In this document: positions 15,575 through 24,627 of the stretch, one piece after another
Layout: each line of letters begins with the position of its first letter
Position numbering within the stretch: the first letter of the stretch is position 1
Notes under the pieces: generated by a model
The model's database searches: none
What the model saw: the letters and a program-made list of their open reading frames with translations, nothing else
What the model was told of the DNA's origin: nothing
NCBI GenBank assembly: GCA_016209015.1
Contig: JACQWY010000038.1
Location: 1 to 64,000 of the forward strand
Reading direction: 5' to 3'
DNA: 64,000 nucleotides
DNA from: Gammaproteobacteria bacterium
GTDB taxonomy: Bacteria; Pseudomonadota; Gammaproteobacteria; Ga0077536
Position numbers and translations under genes: made by a program

Positions 15575-17686
15575 CTACCCCCGGATACCGGGAGCATCGC
15601 CGACGGTGGCGACGATACGGAGTTGCTTGTTGTCCGGAACCTCGTTGAAGCCGACGACGTGCATTCCCTTCACGCTCTGCCGGACGAAGCGCGCGAGAAA
15701 CTCGCGCAGGTTGTTCGGCACCAGGAGGATGGAAGGATGACCCGCCAGTTCCTGCTTCGCGTGGACATCGCGCAGCGATGCACTCAAGCGGCTTGCAAGG
15801 CCCGGTTCGACTGCGATTCCGCTCTCGACGCCGGTCTCAATCGAGCGGTGCAATAACTGTTCCAGGCTGTAGTCGAGCGTAATGACGGGAATTTCGTCGG
15901 CCAAACCGTTGATTTGCTGAATGATCAGTCGACCGAGCGATTCGCGCACGGCAGCCGTCAGCATGACGGGGTCTTGACTCTTGACGCCCCGCTCCGCCAA
16001 GACCTCGAGTATCGTCCGCACGTCACGCACCGGCACGTGCTCGCGCAGCAGGTTCTGCATGACGCGCACGACGGTGCCCAGCGTGCACACCTTCGGCACG
16101 AGGTCCTCGACGAGCTTCGGGCTCGTCTTCGCCACGCCATCGAGGAGCTTCTGCACTTCCTCGTGACCGAGCAGCTCATGCGCATGGTCCTGGATGACCT
16201 GGCTCATGTGGGTCGCGACGACGGTGCTCGCGTCGACGACCGTGTAACCGAGACTCTGCGCCTGTTCGCGCTGATCCTCGCCGATCCACACCGCGGGCAA
16301 TCCGAACACCGGGTCCTTGACGATCGTGCCGCGCAGATCGCCATAGACCTGGCCCGGGTTGATGGCGAGCTCGCGGCCGGGCTGGATCGAGGACTGCGCA
16401 ATCACCGCGCCGTGGATCGAAATGCTGTACGTCGTCGGATCGAGATCCAGGTTGTCGCGGATGTGCACGGCGGGCACGAGGAAGCCGAGCTCCTGCGAGA
16501 GCTTCTTGCGCACGCCCCGCAGCCGGTTGAGGAGTTGTCCCTGCTGGTTGCGATCGACGAGCGGAATGAGGCGATACCCGACCTCGAGGCCGATCGCATC
16601 GATCGGCACGACGTCGTCCCAGGACAGTTCTTTGGACTCGGGGGATGGCGGCGGTGGCGGCGGCCTGTGGGCTTCGAGCGCCGCCTTCTCTGCTCCTTTA
16701 CGGCGGATCAGATGCGCCGCGTAACCCGCGACCGCGGCCATGCTCAGGAACGCGACGTTCGGCATGCCGGGGATGACGCCCATGATGCCGAGCACGCCGG
16801 CGGTGACGGCGAGCGTCTTCGGATTCTCGAACAGTTGATTGACGACCTGCTGGCCCATGTCGGCCTCGGCCGAGACGCGCGTCACCATGATGGCGGACGA
16901 GGTCGCGAGCAGCAGCGAGGGGATCTGGGCGACCAGGCCGTCACCGATCGTCAGGAGCGTGAAGACGCGTGCTGCTTCGGCGAATGCCATGCTGTGTTGA
17001 AGCGTGCCGATCGCCAGGCCGCCCACCACACAGATGAAGAGGATGAGTATGCCGGCGACCGCGTCGCCGCGGACGAATTTGCTCGCGCCGTCCATCGCGC
17101 CGTAGAAATCCGCCTCCTGCGCGACTTCCGCGCGGCGGCGCTTCGCCTCCTCCTGACTGATGATGCCGGCATTGAGGTCGGCATCGATCGCCATCTGTTT
17201 GCCGGGCATCGCGTCGAGGGTGAACCGCGCGCTGACTTCCGAGATGCGCCCCGCGCCCTTCGTGATCACCACGAAGTTGATGATGATGAGGATGAGGAAG
17301 ACGACGAAGCCGACAGTATAGTTGCCGCCCACCACGAACTCGCCGAAAGCCTCGATCACGTGGCCCGCGGCGCCGGTGCCGGTGTGGCCGTGCAGCAGGA
17401 TCACGCGGGTCGAGCCGATGTTCAGCGCGAGTCGTAACAGGGTCGCGACGAGCAGTACGGTCGGGAAGGCGGCGAAATCGAGCGGCCGGCGGCTGTAGAC
17501 GGTCGCGAGCAGCACGACGAGCGCAAGCGAGATGTTGAACGTGAAGAACACGTCCAGCATGAACGCCGGCAGCGGCAACATCATCATCGAGAGGATGATG
17601 AGGAGCAGCAGCGGCGCACCGATGCCCTGGCGAAGCAGGGCACGCAGGAGGTCGCGTCCGTTGAGAGGTCCTGTCATGGCGGCCAT
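15575..17686 (-). CDS. flhA: Flagellar type III export gate protein FlhA
   Basis: 703 residues, standard size. The N-terminal ~330 residues hold about eight membrane helices with the conserved cytoplasmic FHIPEP-type segment (RFTLDAMPGKQMAIDADLNA). The C-terminal ~350 residues form the cytosolic export-gate ring that binds chaperone-substrate complexes. FlhA is the export-gate subunit that uses the proton-motive force. An alternative ATG three codons downstream gives nearly the same protein. It lies 12 bases after flhB. Confidence 0.97.
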   Translation of the reverse strand: MAAMTGPLNGRDLLRALLRQGIGAPLLLLIILSMMMLPLPAFMLDVFFTFNISLALVVLLATVYSRRPLDFAAFPTVLLVATLLRLALNIGSTRVILLHGHTGTGAAGHVIEAFGEFVVGGNYTVGFVVFLILIIINFVVITKGAGRISEVSARFTLDAMPGKQMAIDADLNAGIISQEEAKRRRAEVAQEADFYGAMDGASKFVRGDAVAGILILFICVVGGLAIGTLQHSMAFAEAARVFTLLTIGDGLVAQIPSLLLATSSAIMVTRVSAEADMGQQVVNQLFENPKTLAVTAGVLGIMGVIPGMPNVAFLSMAAVAGYAAHLIRRKGAEKAALEAHRPPPPPPSPESKELSWDDVVPIDAIGLEVGYRLIPLVDRNQQGQLLNRLRGVRKKLSQELGFLVPAVHIRDNLDLDPTTYSISIHGAVIAQSSIQPGRELAINPGQVYGDLRGTIVKDPVFGLPAVWIGEDQREQAQSLGYTVVDASTVVATHMSQVIQDHAHELLGHEEVQKLLDGVAKTSPKLVEDLVPKVCTLGTVVRVMQNLLREHVPVRDVRTILEVLAERGVKSQDPVMLTAAVRESLGRLIIQQINGLADEIPVITLDYSLEQLLHRSIETGVESGIAVEPGLASRLSASLRDVHAKQELAGHPSILLVPNNLREFLARFVRQSVKGMHVVGFNEVPDNKQLRIVATVGDAPGIRG

Positions 17687-17698
17687 GGCGGGCGATCC

Positions 17699-18832
17699 TC
17701 AGTCGTAGCGCAGTTCGGATGGAATGGGCAGGTTCGCCGGCGGCATCGGGCGCAGGCCGTCGCGCGCCGCGCGCTTGAGCTGGAAGACGTAGGCCAGGAC
17801 CTGGGCGACGGCGAGGTACAGACCGCTCGGGATCTCCTTGTCGAGCTTCGTCGTGTGATACAGCGAGCGGGCGAGCGGGGGCGCCTCGAGCATCGGGACG
17901 CGGTTCTCTTTCGCGATTTCGCGGATGCGCAGGGCGACGCGATCGGCGCCTTTCGCCACCACCACCGGCGCCGACATCGTCTCCGGATCGAAACGCAGCG
18001 CGACGGCATAGTGCTCCGGGTTCGTGATCACGACATCCGCTTTCGGCACCTTTTCCATCATCCGGCGATTCGAGAGCTCCTGCTGCATCTGGCGGATCCG
18101 GCCGCGGAGCTCGGGCGAGCCCTCGCTCTCGCGCAGCTCGTCCTTCAACTCCTGTCGCGTCATGCGCAGCTTGCGGGCGTGCTCCCAGAGCTGATAGGGC
18201 ACGTCGAACAGCGTGACGATCACGAGCCCGCCGCCGACGATCATGAAGCTCTTGAAGCAGATGGCCGCCGTCGCGGCGAGTCCGGGCTCGAGCGCGCTGT
18301 CGCCGAGCGCGACCACCTGGCGGTATTCGATCTTCATGGCTATCACGGCGCAGACGACCACGATTGCGAACTTCGCGACGGCCTTCACCACCTCCACGAG
18401 CCCGTGGATGCCGAACACGCGGCCGAGCCCGGCGATTGGATCGAGTCGTTCGAACTTGAACGCACAGCTCCCGAGATTGAAGAGCCAGCCGCCCAGCGCG
18501 AGCGGCCCGATGAGCGAGAGCGCGGCCAGTGCGCCGAGCAGCGGGGCCAGGTCGACGAGAGTCGCGACGATCGCCTTCGTGAAGGCGAGGTGCAGTTCCA
18601 CCGTCTCGCCCACCGTCACGCGATCGAACACGAAGTAATGTCGCATCAGCCCGACGAGGCCCCGATTGAGCTGGCCGCCGAGCTGGTAGATCGCGATTCC
18701 ACCACCAATCATCAGCAGCATGCTGGCCAGTTCGCGCGAGCGAGCGATGTCGCCCTTGTCGCGAGCTTCCTGCAGTCGCTTGGCGGTTGCCTGTTCTGAG
18801 CGTTCTTCGCCGGATTCGGTTTCGGCAGCCAT
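17699..18832 (-). CDS. flhB: Flagellar export gate/specificity switch protein FlhB
   Basis: 377 residues. There are four membrane helices in residues ~30-210, then a charged linker (RQELKDELRESEGSPELRG) and the cytoplasmic autocleavage domain. The cleavage tetrapeptide is NPEH (residues 271-274; bases 18011-18022) in VITNPEHYAVALRFD instead of the usual NPTH. The Asn-Pro pair needed for cleavage is kept. FlhB switches export from rod/hook to filament proteins together with FliK. It is 1 base after the fliR stop in the operon. Confidence 0.96.
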   Translation of the reverse strand: MAAETESGEERSEQATAKRLQEARDKGDIARSRELASMLLMIGGGIAIYQLGGQLNRGLVGLMRHYFVFDRVTVGETVELHLAFTKAIVATLVDLAPLLGALAALSLIGPLALGGWLFNLGSCAFKFERLDPIAGLGRVFGIHGLVEVVKAVAKFAIVVVCAVIAMKIEYRQVVALGDSALEPGLAATAAICFKSFMIVGGGLVIVTLFDVPYQLWEHARKLRMTRQELKDELRESEGSPELRGRIRQMQQELSNRRMMEKVPKADVVITNPEHYAVALRFDPETMSAPVVVAKGADRVALRIREIAKENRVPMLEAPPLARSLYHTTKLDKEIPSGLYLAVAQVLAYVFQLKRAARDGLRPMPPANLPIPSELRYD

Positions 18833-18833
18833 C

Positions 18834-19613
18834 TCAGCGTGCCTCCAGAACCCGATAAGCGGTGTCGAAGGCCGCGCTGATCGCCGTCTCGAACTGGCCG
18901 CTCATGCGACCGACGAGCACGAACATCACTGCCGCGCCGACCAGGATGGTGATGGGGAAACCGACCGCGAAGATGTTGAGCTGCGGTGCTGCACGCGCCA
19001 TGACGCCGAACGCCAGGTTGACTACGAGCAGGGCGACCATGATCGGCAAGGCGATCATGACGCCCGACGCCAACAGCGACGCCGACCAGCCCATGACGAT
19101 CTCGATCCCGGCCGCACTGATGCCCTGCGTGCCGACCGGCAGCAGATCGAAGCTCCGTGCCAGCAGATCGATGAGCAGCAGATGGCTGTTCGTGGCGAAG
19201 AAGAGCAGCGTCAGCAGGATGAGATAGAACTGGCTCACGACCGGCACCTGGGCGCCGGTCTGCGGATCCATCATCGCCGCGAAGCCGAGTCCCATCTGCA
19301 TGGCGATGAGCTGGCCCGTGAACTCGGCGATGAACTGCACGAGTCGCAGTACGAGCCCTATGGCCGCGCCGACGAAGAGCTGCATCACGCCGATGTACAA
19401 GCCGGCCGCGCTGAGCGGTTCCACGGCAGGGGGTGCCGGCAGCAGGGGCGCGAGGACCAGGGCGATCAGCATCGCAAGCACGAGGCGCGCCTTCTTCGTC
19501 ACGAGCTTGCTGCCGATGAACGGCGCCGCGAGCAGGAAACCGCCGACGCGAAGGAACGGCCACAGCCACTGGTGCATGGCCGAGAGGATCTGGGTATCCG
19601 TGAAGCTCAGCAT
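18834..19613 (-). CDS. fliR: Flagellar export gate protein FliR
   Basis: 259 residues, highly hydrophobic, starting MLSFTDTQILSAMHQWLWPF. Hydrophobic stretches near residues 15-30, 40-55, 68-90, 125-150, 180-205 and 215-240 fit the FliR fold, which with FliP and FliQ builds the helical core of the export gate. It includes the GLVLRLVQFIAEFTGQLIAM segment typical of the family. It lies between fliQ and flhB in the order fliPQR-flhB. Confidence 0.96.
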   Translation of the reverse strand: MLSFTDTQILSAMHQWLWPFLRVGGFLLAAPFIGSKLVTKKARLVLAMLIALVLAPLLPAPPAVEPLSAAGLYIGVMQLFVGAAIGLVLRLVQFIAEFTGQLIAMQMGLGFAAMMDPQTGAQVPVVSQFYLILLTLLFFATNSHLLLIDLLARSFDLLPVGTQGISAAGIEIVMGWSASLLASGVMIALPIMVALLVVNLAFGVMARAAPQLNIFAVGFPITILVGAAVMFVLVGRMSGQFETAISAAFDTAYRVLEAR

Positions 19614-19640
19614 GGCGAGCCTGCTAGTGACCCGACCGCT

Positions 19641-19910
19641 TCAGTTGATGAAGCCGGGAATGGACTGGTAGAGACGGATCGTGTAGTCCATGAGCACACG
19701 CACCATGAACGGCCCGCCGACCACCAGCACGGCGACCGTGACGAGAAGCTTCGGGATGAAGCTCAGCGTCATTTCGTTGATCTGCGTCGCCGCCTGCAGG
19801 ACGCTGACGATCAGCCCGACGAAGAGCGCCGGCAGGAGCAACACCGCCATGAGCTCGATCGCGACTTCGAGGGCACTGGCGCCGACGGTGATGACGGATT
19901 CTGGACTCAT
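19641..19910 (-). CDS. fliQ: Flagellar export gate protein FliQ
   Basis: 89 residues, the usual size, with two hydrophobic hairpin helices: LMAVLLLPALFVGLIVSVLQ and LLVTVAVLVVGGPFMVRVLM, joined by the conserved AATQINEMTLSFIPK loop. Four FliQ copies surround FliP/FliR in the export gate of the basal body. It is spaced 23 bases from fliP and 27 from fliR. Confidence 0.96.
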   Translation of the reverse strand: MSPESVITVGASALEVAIELMAVLLLPALFVGLIVSVLQAATQINEMTLSFIPKLLVTVAVLVVGGPFMVRVLMDYTIRLYQSIPGFIN

Positions 19911-19933
19911 GATTCGCGCGCTCCGGGTGAGTG

Positions 19934-20671
19934 TCAGACGTAGAAGCTCGAGGCCAGGCTGCCCACCACGAGCGCCCAGCCGTCGACGAGCACGAACAAC
20001 ATGATCTTGAACGGGAGCGAAATGATGAGGGGCGAGAGCATCATCATGCCCATGGAGATCAGCACGCTCGCCACCACGAGATCGATGATCAGGAACGGAA
20101 TGAAGATCAGGAAGCCGATCTGGAAGGCGGTCTTGAGCTCGCTCGTGAGAAACGAGGGCACGAGCACCGTGAACGGAACGTGAGCCGCATCCGGGATCGT
20201 CTTCTCGCGCGCCAGCCCGGCGAAGAGATTCAAATCCGATTCACGGGTCTGCTTCAGCATGAAATCCCGCAATGGCACTTCGGCGTGCCCGAGCGCGGAA
20301 CCGAGCTCAATCTTGTCTTCCAGATACGGCGTCACGGCCTCGGAATAAATCCGATCGGCAACCGGCATCATGATGAACGCCGTCATGAACAGCGCGAGTG
20401 CGACGAGAACCTGACTGGAAGGCGTCTGCGAAGTGCCGAGCGCCTGGCGGAGAATGGCGAGCACGATGACGATGCGCGTGAACGAGGTCATCGCGAGCAG
20501 CAGCGCCGGCAACAGCGTCAAGGCCGACATCAGCAGCAGGATCTGGATCGTCAGCGCATAGGTCTGTGAACCGTCCGCGTGCGTGGTCACCGCGACCGCG
20601 TCGAGGCCCGTCCGAGCGAGCGCGAGACCCGAGAAGAGCGAGAGCGCGACGGTGAGCAGGATGCGCTTCAC
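19934..20671 (-). CDS. fliP: Flagellar export gate protein FliP
   Basis: 245 residues from GTG 20671, which overlaps the fliO stop as GTGA. An N-terminal signal-like helix ([16 protein letters not shown]) is typical of FliP. The family core follows: [40 protein letters not shown] and [20 protein letters not shown]. Five copies form the export gate channel with FliQ and FliR. Confidence 0.96.
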   Translation of the reverse strand: MKRILLTVALSLFSGLALARTGLDAVAVTTHADGSQTYALTIQILLLMSALTLLPALLLAMTSFTRIVIVLAILRQALGTSQTPSSQVLVALALFMTAFIMMPVADRIYSEAVTPYLEDKIELGSALGHAEVPLRDFMLKQTRESDLNLFAGLAREKTIPDAAHVPFTVLVPSFLTSELKTAFQIGFLIFIPFLIIDLVVASVLISMGMMMLSPLIISLPFKIMLFVLVDGWALVVGSLASSFYV

Positions 20672-21111
20672 GAGCGAGCCTCCTGCGCTGAGACCGAACG
20701 GGCGTTCGCGAGGGCGGCGGTGAACGGTGTCGCGACCGGCGCGGGCGCCCCGGCCGCCTCCGTGTCGGCGACAGGCGCCGCGGGCAGGACGTGCAGCCGC
20801 TCGATACGGCCCGGTGAGACGCCGAGCAGCAGACGCTCACCGGCGACGTCCACGAGCACGAGGCGATCACGGGCGCTGAGGGCGATACCGTCGACTATCT
20901 GGAGCACGCGTCCGCGCCCCTGCTGCAACCGCCGGACGCGCTGAGCGAGCGCGGCGACGACGAAAATCGCGATCACGACCAGCAGGAGCGCGCCGATGAC
21001 CTGTCCGATCTGGGACAGTCCGACGGGCGCGGTCGGGGCGGCTTCGGACGCGAGCGGCAGCAGCAGCGCCGTCCAGCACGTTTCCCGCAGCCTGTTGGGT
21101 CGTGATGTCAT
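20668..21111 (-). CDS. fliO: Flagellar assembly protein FliO
   Basis: 147 residues. A possible signal or weak hydrophobic N-terminus is followed by one membrane helix ([20 protein letters not shown]). A small cytoplasmic SH3-like domain then includes [20 protein letters not shown], which is conserved in FliO, and a low-complexity Ala/Pro tail. FliO helps FliP assemble and is poorly conserved in sequence, so position between fliN and fliP is important support. Confidence 0.88.
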   Translation of the reverse strand: MTSRPNRLRETCWTALLLPLASEAAPTAPVGLSQIGQVIGALLLVVIAIFVVAALAQRVRRLQQGRGRVLQIVDGIALSARDRLVLVDVAGERLLLGVSPGRIERLHVLPAAPVADTEAAGAPAPVATPFTAALANARSVSAQEARS

Positions 21112-21123
21112 CGGGATTCCAGC

Positions 21124-21522
21124 TCAGCGCAGCTTCCGCACGCGTTCCTGCGCGCTGATGACATCGGTGAGGCGGATGCCGAACTTCTCGTTCACGACAA
21201 CGACTTCTCCATGCGCGACCAGCGTGCCGTTGACGAGTACGTCGAGCGGCTCGCCGGCGAGCCGGTCGAGCTCGACCACCGAGCCCTGGTTCAACTGCAG
21301 CAGATTGCGGATCGTGAGTCGCGTGCGGCCGATTTCGACGGAAAGCGTGATGGGGATGTCGAGGATTGTATCGAGCTCGGCGATCTTCTGCTGACCACCT
21401 TCGTCCTGCAATCTCTCGAGCGGTGCCGGCTGGGCCGCGACACCCGTGTCGGAGCGTTGTTCGGCGAGGGCGGCCGCCCACTCGTCGTCCATCGCGCTTT
21501 GTTCGGTCGTGCTCATGCTCAT
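21124..21522 (-). CDS. fliN: Flagellar motor switch protein FliN
   Basis: 132 residues from ATG 21522, preceded at good distance by AGGAG. A neighbouring ATG at 21516 is possible. The N-terminal ~50 residues are acidic and flexible. The C-terminal SpoA domain shows the signatures LDTILDIPITLSVEIGRTRL, NLLQLNQGSVVELDRLAGEP and LVAHGEVVVVNEKFGIRLTD. FliN forms the bottom of the C-ring and docks FliH/FliI. It follows fliM directly. Confidence 0.96.
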   Translation of the reverse strand: MSMSTTEQSAMDDEWAAALAEQRSDTGVAAQPAPLERLQDEGGQQKIAELDTILDIPITLSVEIGRTRLTIRNLLQLNQGSVVELDRLAGEPLDVLVNGTLVAHGEVVVVNEKFGIRLTDVISAQERVRKLR

Positions 21523-21524
21523 GC

Positions 21525-22535
21525 TCAAACTCCTACCTCTGGGGTCCGCGGCGTCAGATCCGAGTGGTGCATCATCTGCGTCACTTTCAGGGCCAGATTC
21601 CCGCGGGATACGCCGTACTTGGCGCGAAACACCGGGACGTCGTCGACGCGCGCGACCACCGTCTCGGGCAATTCGATGGGCAGCACGTCTCCGGGTCGCA
21701 GCTTCAGGATGTCACCGATGCTCACGTCCACCGTCGTGAGCATGGAATTGACTTCGATCGGCGCGGACTTCACTTCGTCCTGCAGCATCTGGCACCAGCG
21801 CAGGTCCTTCTCGGTCGAATCGCTCTGCACGCCCGCGTCGAGCAATTCGCGGATCGGTTCCACCATCGAGTACGGCATCGTGACGTGGAGATAGCCCGCA
21901 CCGCCCTCGAGGTCGATGTGGAACTGCGATACGACGACCACTTCGCTCGGGCTGACGATGTTCGCGAAGCTCGGGTTGATCTCGGAGCCGACGTACTCGA
22001 AATCCACGGGCATCACCGGCTCCCAGGCTTCGGTCAGCGAGGCGAACGCGTGCTCGAGCACCTTGCGGATAATCCGCATCTCGGTACCCGTGAAATCCCG
22101 GCCCTCGATCTTCGTGTGGAAGCGGCCGTCGCCTCCGAAGAAGCAGTCGACGAGCGAGAAGACGAGCTTGGGATTGCAGACGATCAGCGCCGAGCCGCGG
22201 AGCTGCTTGATGCGGATGACGTTCATGTTCGACGGCATGAGCAGCGTGTGCACGTACTCGCCGAACTTCACCATCTGCACGCCCTCCACCGAGATCACCG
22301 GCGAGCGCCGGAGCATGTTGAAGAGCCGAATGCGCATGTTGCGCGCGAAACGCTCGTTGATCATCTCGAGCGTCGGCATGCGACCGCGGACGATGCGGTC
22401 CTGGCTCGCGAAATCGTAGTTACGCGCGGAACCCGGTTCGCCGGAGTCTTCGGGCGTGGTGTCTACGTCACCGCTGTCGACGCCGGAGAGTAGTGCGTCG
22501 ATTTCGTCTTGTGACAGCAGGTCGGCATTGGCCAT
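21525..22535 (-). CDS. fliM: Flagellar motor switch protein FliM
   Basis: 336 residues. The N-terminal peptide LSQDEIDALLSGVDSGD is the CheY-P binding motif. The middle CheC-like domain contains NMLRRSPVISVEGVQMVKFG. The C-terminal SpoA domain has LTTVDVSIGDILKLRPGDVL, which packs on FliN. FliM reverses the rotor upon binding CheY-P. It is 6 bases downstream of fliL and 2 bases before the fliN start. Confidence 0.97.
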   Translation of the reverse strand: MANADLLSQDEIDALLSGVDSGDVDTTPEDSGEPGSARNYDFASQDRIVRGRMPTLEMINERFARNMRIRLFNMLRRSPVISVEGVQMVKFGEYVHTLLMPSNMNVIRIKQLRGSALIVCNPKLVFSLVDCFFGGDGRFHTKIEGRDFTGTEMRIIRKVLEHAFASLTEAWEPVMPVDFEYVGSEINPSFANIVSPSEVVVVSQFHIDLEGGAGYLHVTMPYSMVEPIRELLDAGVQSDSTEKDLRWCQMLQDEVKSAPIEVNSMLTTVDVSIGDILKLRPGDVLPIELPETVVARVDDVPVFRAKYGVSRGNLALKVTQMMHHSDLTPRTPEVGV

Positions 22536-22541
22536 GGCGGC

Positions 22542-23093
22542 TCACTGCATGACGAAGCTGGAAAAGAAGAGGTCTTCGACGACCGGCTTGCCGGTCTGCT
22601 TCGTGAGGACCGCCTGCACTTCCTTGAGGGCCGCAGCGCGGAGCTTCTCCTTGCCGTCGGCCGACTGCAGATCCTCGAATGCCTGGCGGCTCAGCAGCAT
22701 GATCACGGCATTGCGGATCGCCGGCATGTGCTTGCGAACGATCTCTTCGCTCTTCGCGGCGGAGCTCACCACGCTCATGTCGGCTTTCAGGTATTTCGTG
22801 CGGTTGTTCTTGTCCTGGAAGTTCACGACGAAGGCCGGGTCGAGCGACGTGTACGTGGCCTCGCCGGCCTTGCCCTCGCCATGACCGCCCTCGCCCCCCT
22901 TCTCCTCGCTCTTCTCGCCGCCCTTGCCCTCGGCCTGCGCCTCGGCAGCTTCCTTCTCGCCGTCCTTGCTATCGCCCTTGAGCATGAAGAACGCGCCGGC
23001 GCCGCCGCCGAGCAGGAGGACGACGACGACTGCCGCGATGATGATCATCTTCTTCTTGCCGTCGGTGGCGGCAGGGGGTGCTTCGTTCGCCAT
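22542..23093 (-). CDS. fliL: Flagellar basal-body associated protein FliL
   Basis: 183 residues from ATG 23093; an upstream in-frame start at 23138 adds an unlikely leader. A single membrane helix (MIIIAAVVVVLLLGGGAGAF) is followed by an unusually charged Gly/Lys/Glu/His linker of about 45 residues, then the periplasmic SPFH-like domain (YTSLDPAFVVNFQDKNN to the C-terminal DLFFSSFVMQ). FliL rings the stator units and supports torque. First gene downstream of fliK. The 195 bases between fliK and fliL contain no gene. Confidence 0.93.
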   Translation of the reverse strand: MANEAPPAATDGKKKMIIIAAVVVVLLLGGGAGAFFMLKGDSKDGEKEAAEAQAEGKGGEKSEEKGGEGGHGEGKAGEATYTSLDPAFVVNFQDKNNRTKYLKADMSVVSSAAKSEEIVRKHMPAIRNAVIMLLSRQAFEDLQSADGKEKLRAAALKEVQAVLTKQTGKPVVEDLFFSSFVMQ

Positions 23094-23288
23094 GGTCTGC
23101 TCCTGAATCCTGATGCAGATCCCGGAAGCAACCGGCATGCCACGATTTTCGGCCCGCTAATTCAGTAGCTTAGCGGCTTGCGGAGTGCGTGATGACAAGG
23201 AATTGACTGCGTGGGACGGAGCGGCGGGCCGTCTGCGCCAGGGGCTTGACGGTCGGCTGACGCCGCCGTCGAGCCCGGCGCGGCGGCC

Positions 23289-24482
23289 TCAGACGTAAGC
23301 GTCGACGAGGCCGAGGCTCGCCCGCCCGTTGCGGGCCAGGCCGGGCGCCACGTCCTCGTCGAACTCCGCGGCGTTCCCGAACAACGGCGCGCTGTCGGAA
23401 CGCCAGGCGGCAAAATTCTCGGCGCCCCCTTGCTGTGGCAACTGGGCGAAGACGCCGGTGTCGCCGAGGCGGACGCCGACCTGATCGAGCATGTCGCGGA
23501 GCTTCGGCAAGGCGTCTTCGATGGCATGTCGCGTGACGCCGCTCGTCGCAGCGAGCTGCACGGACGCCTCGTCCTGCCGCAGACTGATGCGGACCTCGAC
23601 CGGCCCGAGTTCCGGCGGGTTGAGCGTGATTTTCGCGTGCTGTACGCCGTCCTGCGCGAGCACCATGATCTGCTGGGAAATCGCCTCGCCGAAACGTGGG
23701 TGTGCCACCGACAGGCCCTGTACCAGCGAGGCGACGTCCGGACGCTCGGCACGCGTGGCGAGCGCGGCCGTGGTCGCCGAAGCAACCGGAATCTGGGCCT
23801 GCTGGGCTTCGACGGCGGGACGATCCGGCAGGGCCTGGCGACTCTCCGCCGCTTTGTCGAACGAGAATTCCCCGTCCGTGGCCGCTTGCGGCGCCGCCTT
23901 CGCGCCGTGGACCTTGACGGCCGGTTCCCGGGCCTTCGCGGTGCTCGCGTCGGTGGCGGCGGTCTGCGCTTTCGCGACCTCGCCTCGACTGTCGGCTTTC
24001 GGCACGGAAACGCCCACCGGTGCGGCGCCGTCCTTCATGCCCAGTAGCGTCTGTTTGATTGCCGTTCCGGCATCGATGGCCGCTCCGGCATCGATGGCCG
24101 CAGCCGCCGGGGCCTCCGCTGCCGCCATTGCAGCGCCGCTCCGGGTCGAGGCGGCATCCTGCTTCAGCATCTGCACCGGCAAGAACTGCGCCGCGAGCGG
24201 CAAGGCCGCGGCGGGATTTGCCGCCGGGTCAGGACTCTCGGGCTCGCTCTTGCCGTCCTCGCTCGGCCGGGTAGCCGGATTCTGCTCCGCCGAGGTGGCT
24301 TCCGAGGGCGGATTCTCCGCCGGCTGCGGCTCGTCCGCAGGCGCGGCGGCCGGCTCATTCGATGCCGAGACCTTGTCCATCACCTGCCGGAAAGCGCCGT
24401 CGGATCCGCCGCTTGGAGCTTCCGTGACACGGGGTGCCCCGGGCGTCGGCGAAAGTGAGGTGATTGCTGCGGTTTCGCTCAT
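23289..24482 (-). CDS. fliK: Flagellar hook-length control protein FliK
   Basis: 397 residues from ATG 24482, chosen because the sigma-54 site at 24517-24532 lies just upstream; a longer frame to 24770 would contain that promoter. The N-terminal ~270 residues are disordered and Ala/Pro/Glu-rich, as usual for the ruler part. The C-terminal Flg_hook domain includes QIMVLAQDGVQHAKITLNPP and ELGPVEVRISLRQDEASVQL. FliK measures the hook and triggers FlhB switching. It heads the fliKLMNOPQR-flhBA gene series. Confidence 0.92.
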   Translation of the reverse strand: MSETAAITSLSPTPGAPRVTEAPSGGSDGAFRQVMDKVSASNEPAAAPADEPQPAENPPSEATSAEQNPATRPSEDGKSEPESPDPAANPAAALPLAAQFLPVQMLKQDAASTRSGAAMAAAEAPAAAAIDAGAAIDAGTAIKQTLLGMKDGAAPVGVSVPKADSRGEVAKAQTAATDASTAKAREPAVKVHGAKAAPQAATDGEFSFDKAAESRQALPDRPAVEAQQAQIPVASATTAALATRAERPDVASLVQGLSVAHPRFGEAISQQIMVLAQDGVQHAKITLNPPELGPVEVRISLRQDEASVQLAATSGVTRHAIEDALPKLRDMLDQVGVRLGDTGVFAQLPQQGGAENFAAWRSDSAPLFGNAAEFDEDVAPGLARNGRASLGLVDAYV

Positions 24483-24516
24483 GGCGTTCGTCCTGTGAAA
24501 GGTGCACCCGGAGAAG

Positions 24517-24532
24517 TGCAACGCCCGTGCCA
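24517..24532 (-). promoter_or_regulatory. Sigma-54 (-24/-12) promoter of fliK operon
   Basis: The minus strand reads TGGCAC-GGGCG-TTGCA, a perfect match to TGGCAC-N5-TTGCA with GG and GC exactly 10 bases apart. The predicted transcription start is about 20-25 bases before the fliK ATG at 24482. FleQ, encoded at 33882-35312, is the likely activator of this class. Confidence 0.85.
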
Positions 24533-24627
24533 CGGCCGAACGGCCAGGTCGGTATGACCTACGGCGACGCGCAGTGGCGGCCGCTAAGATGCGGGTCAAC
24601 GCAGCAGACCCGCGCGAAAGGATCCCG

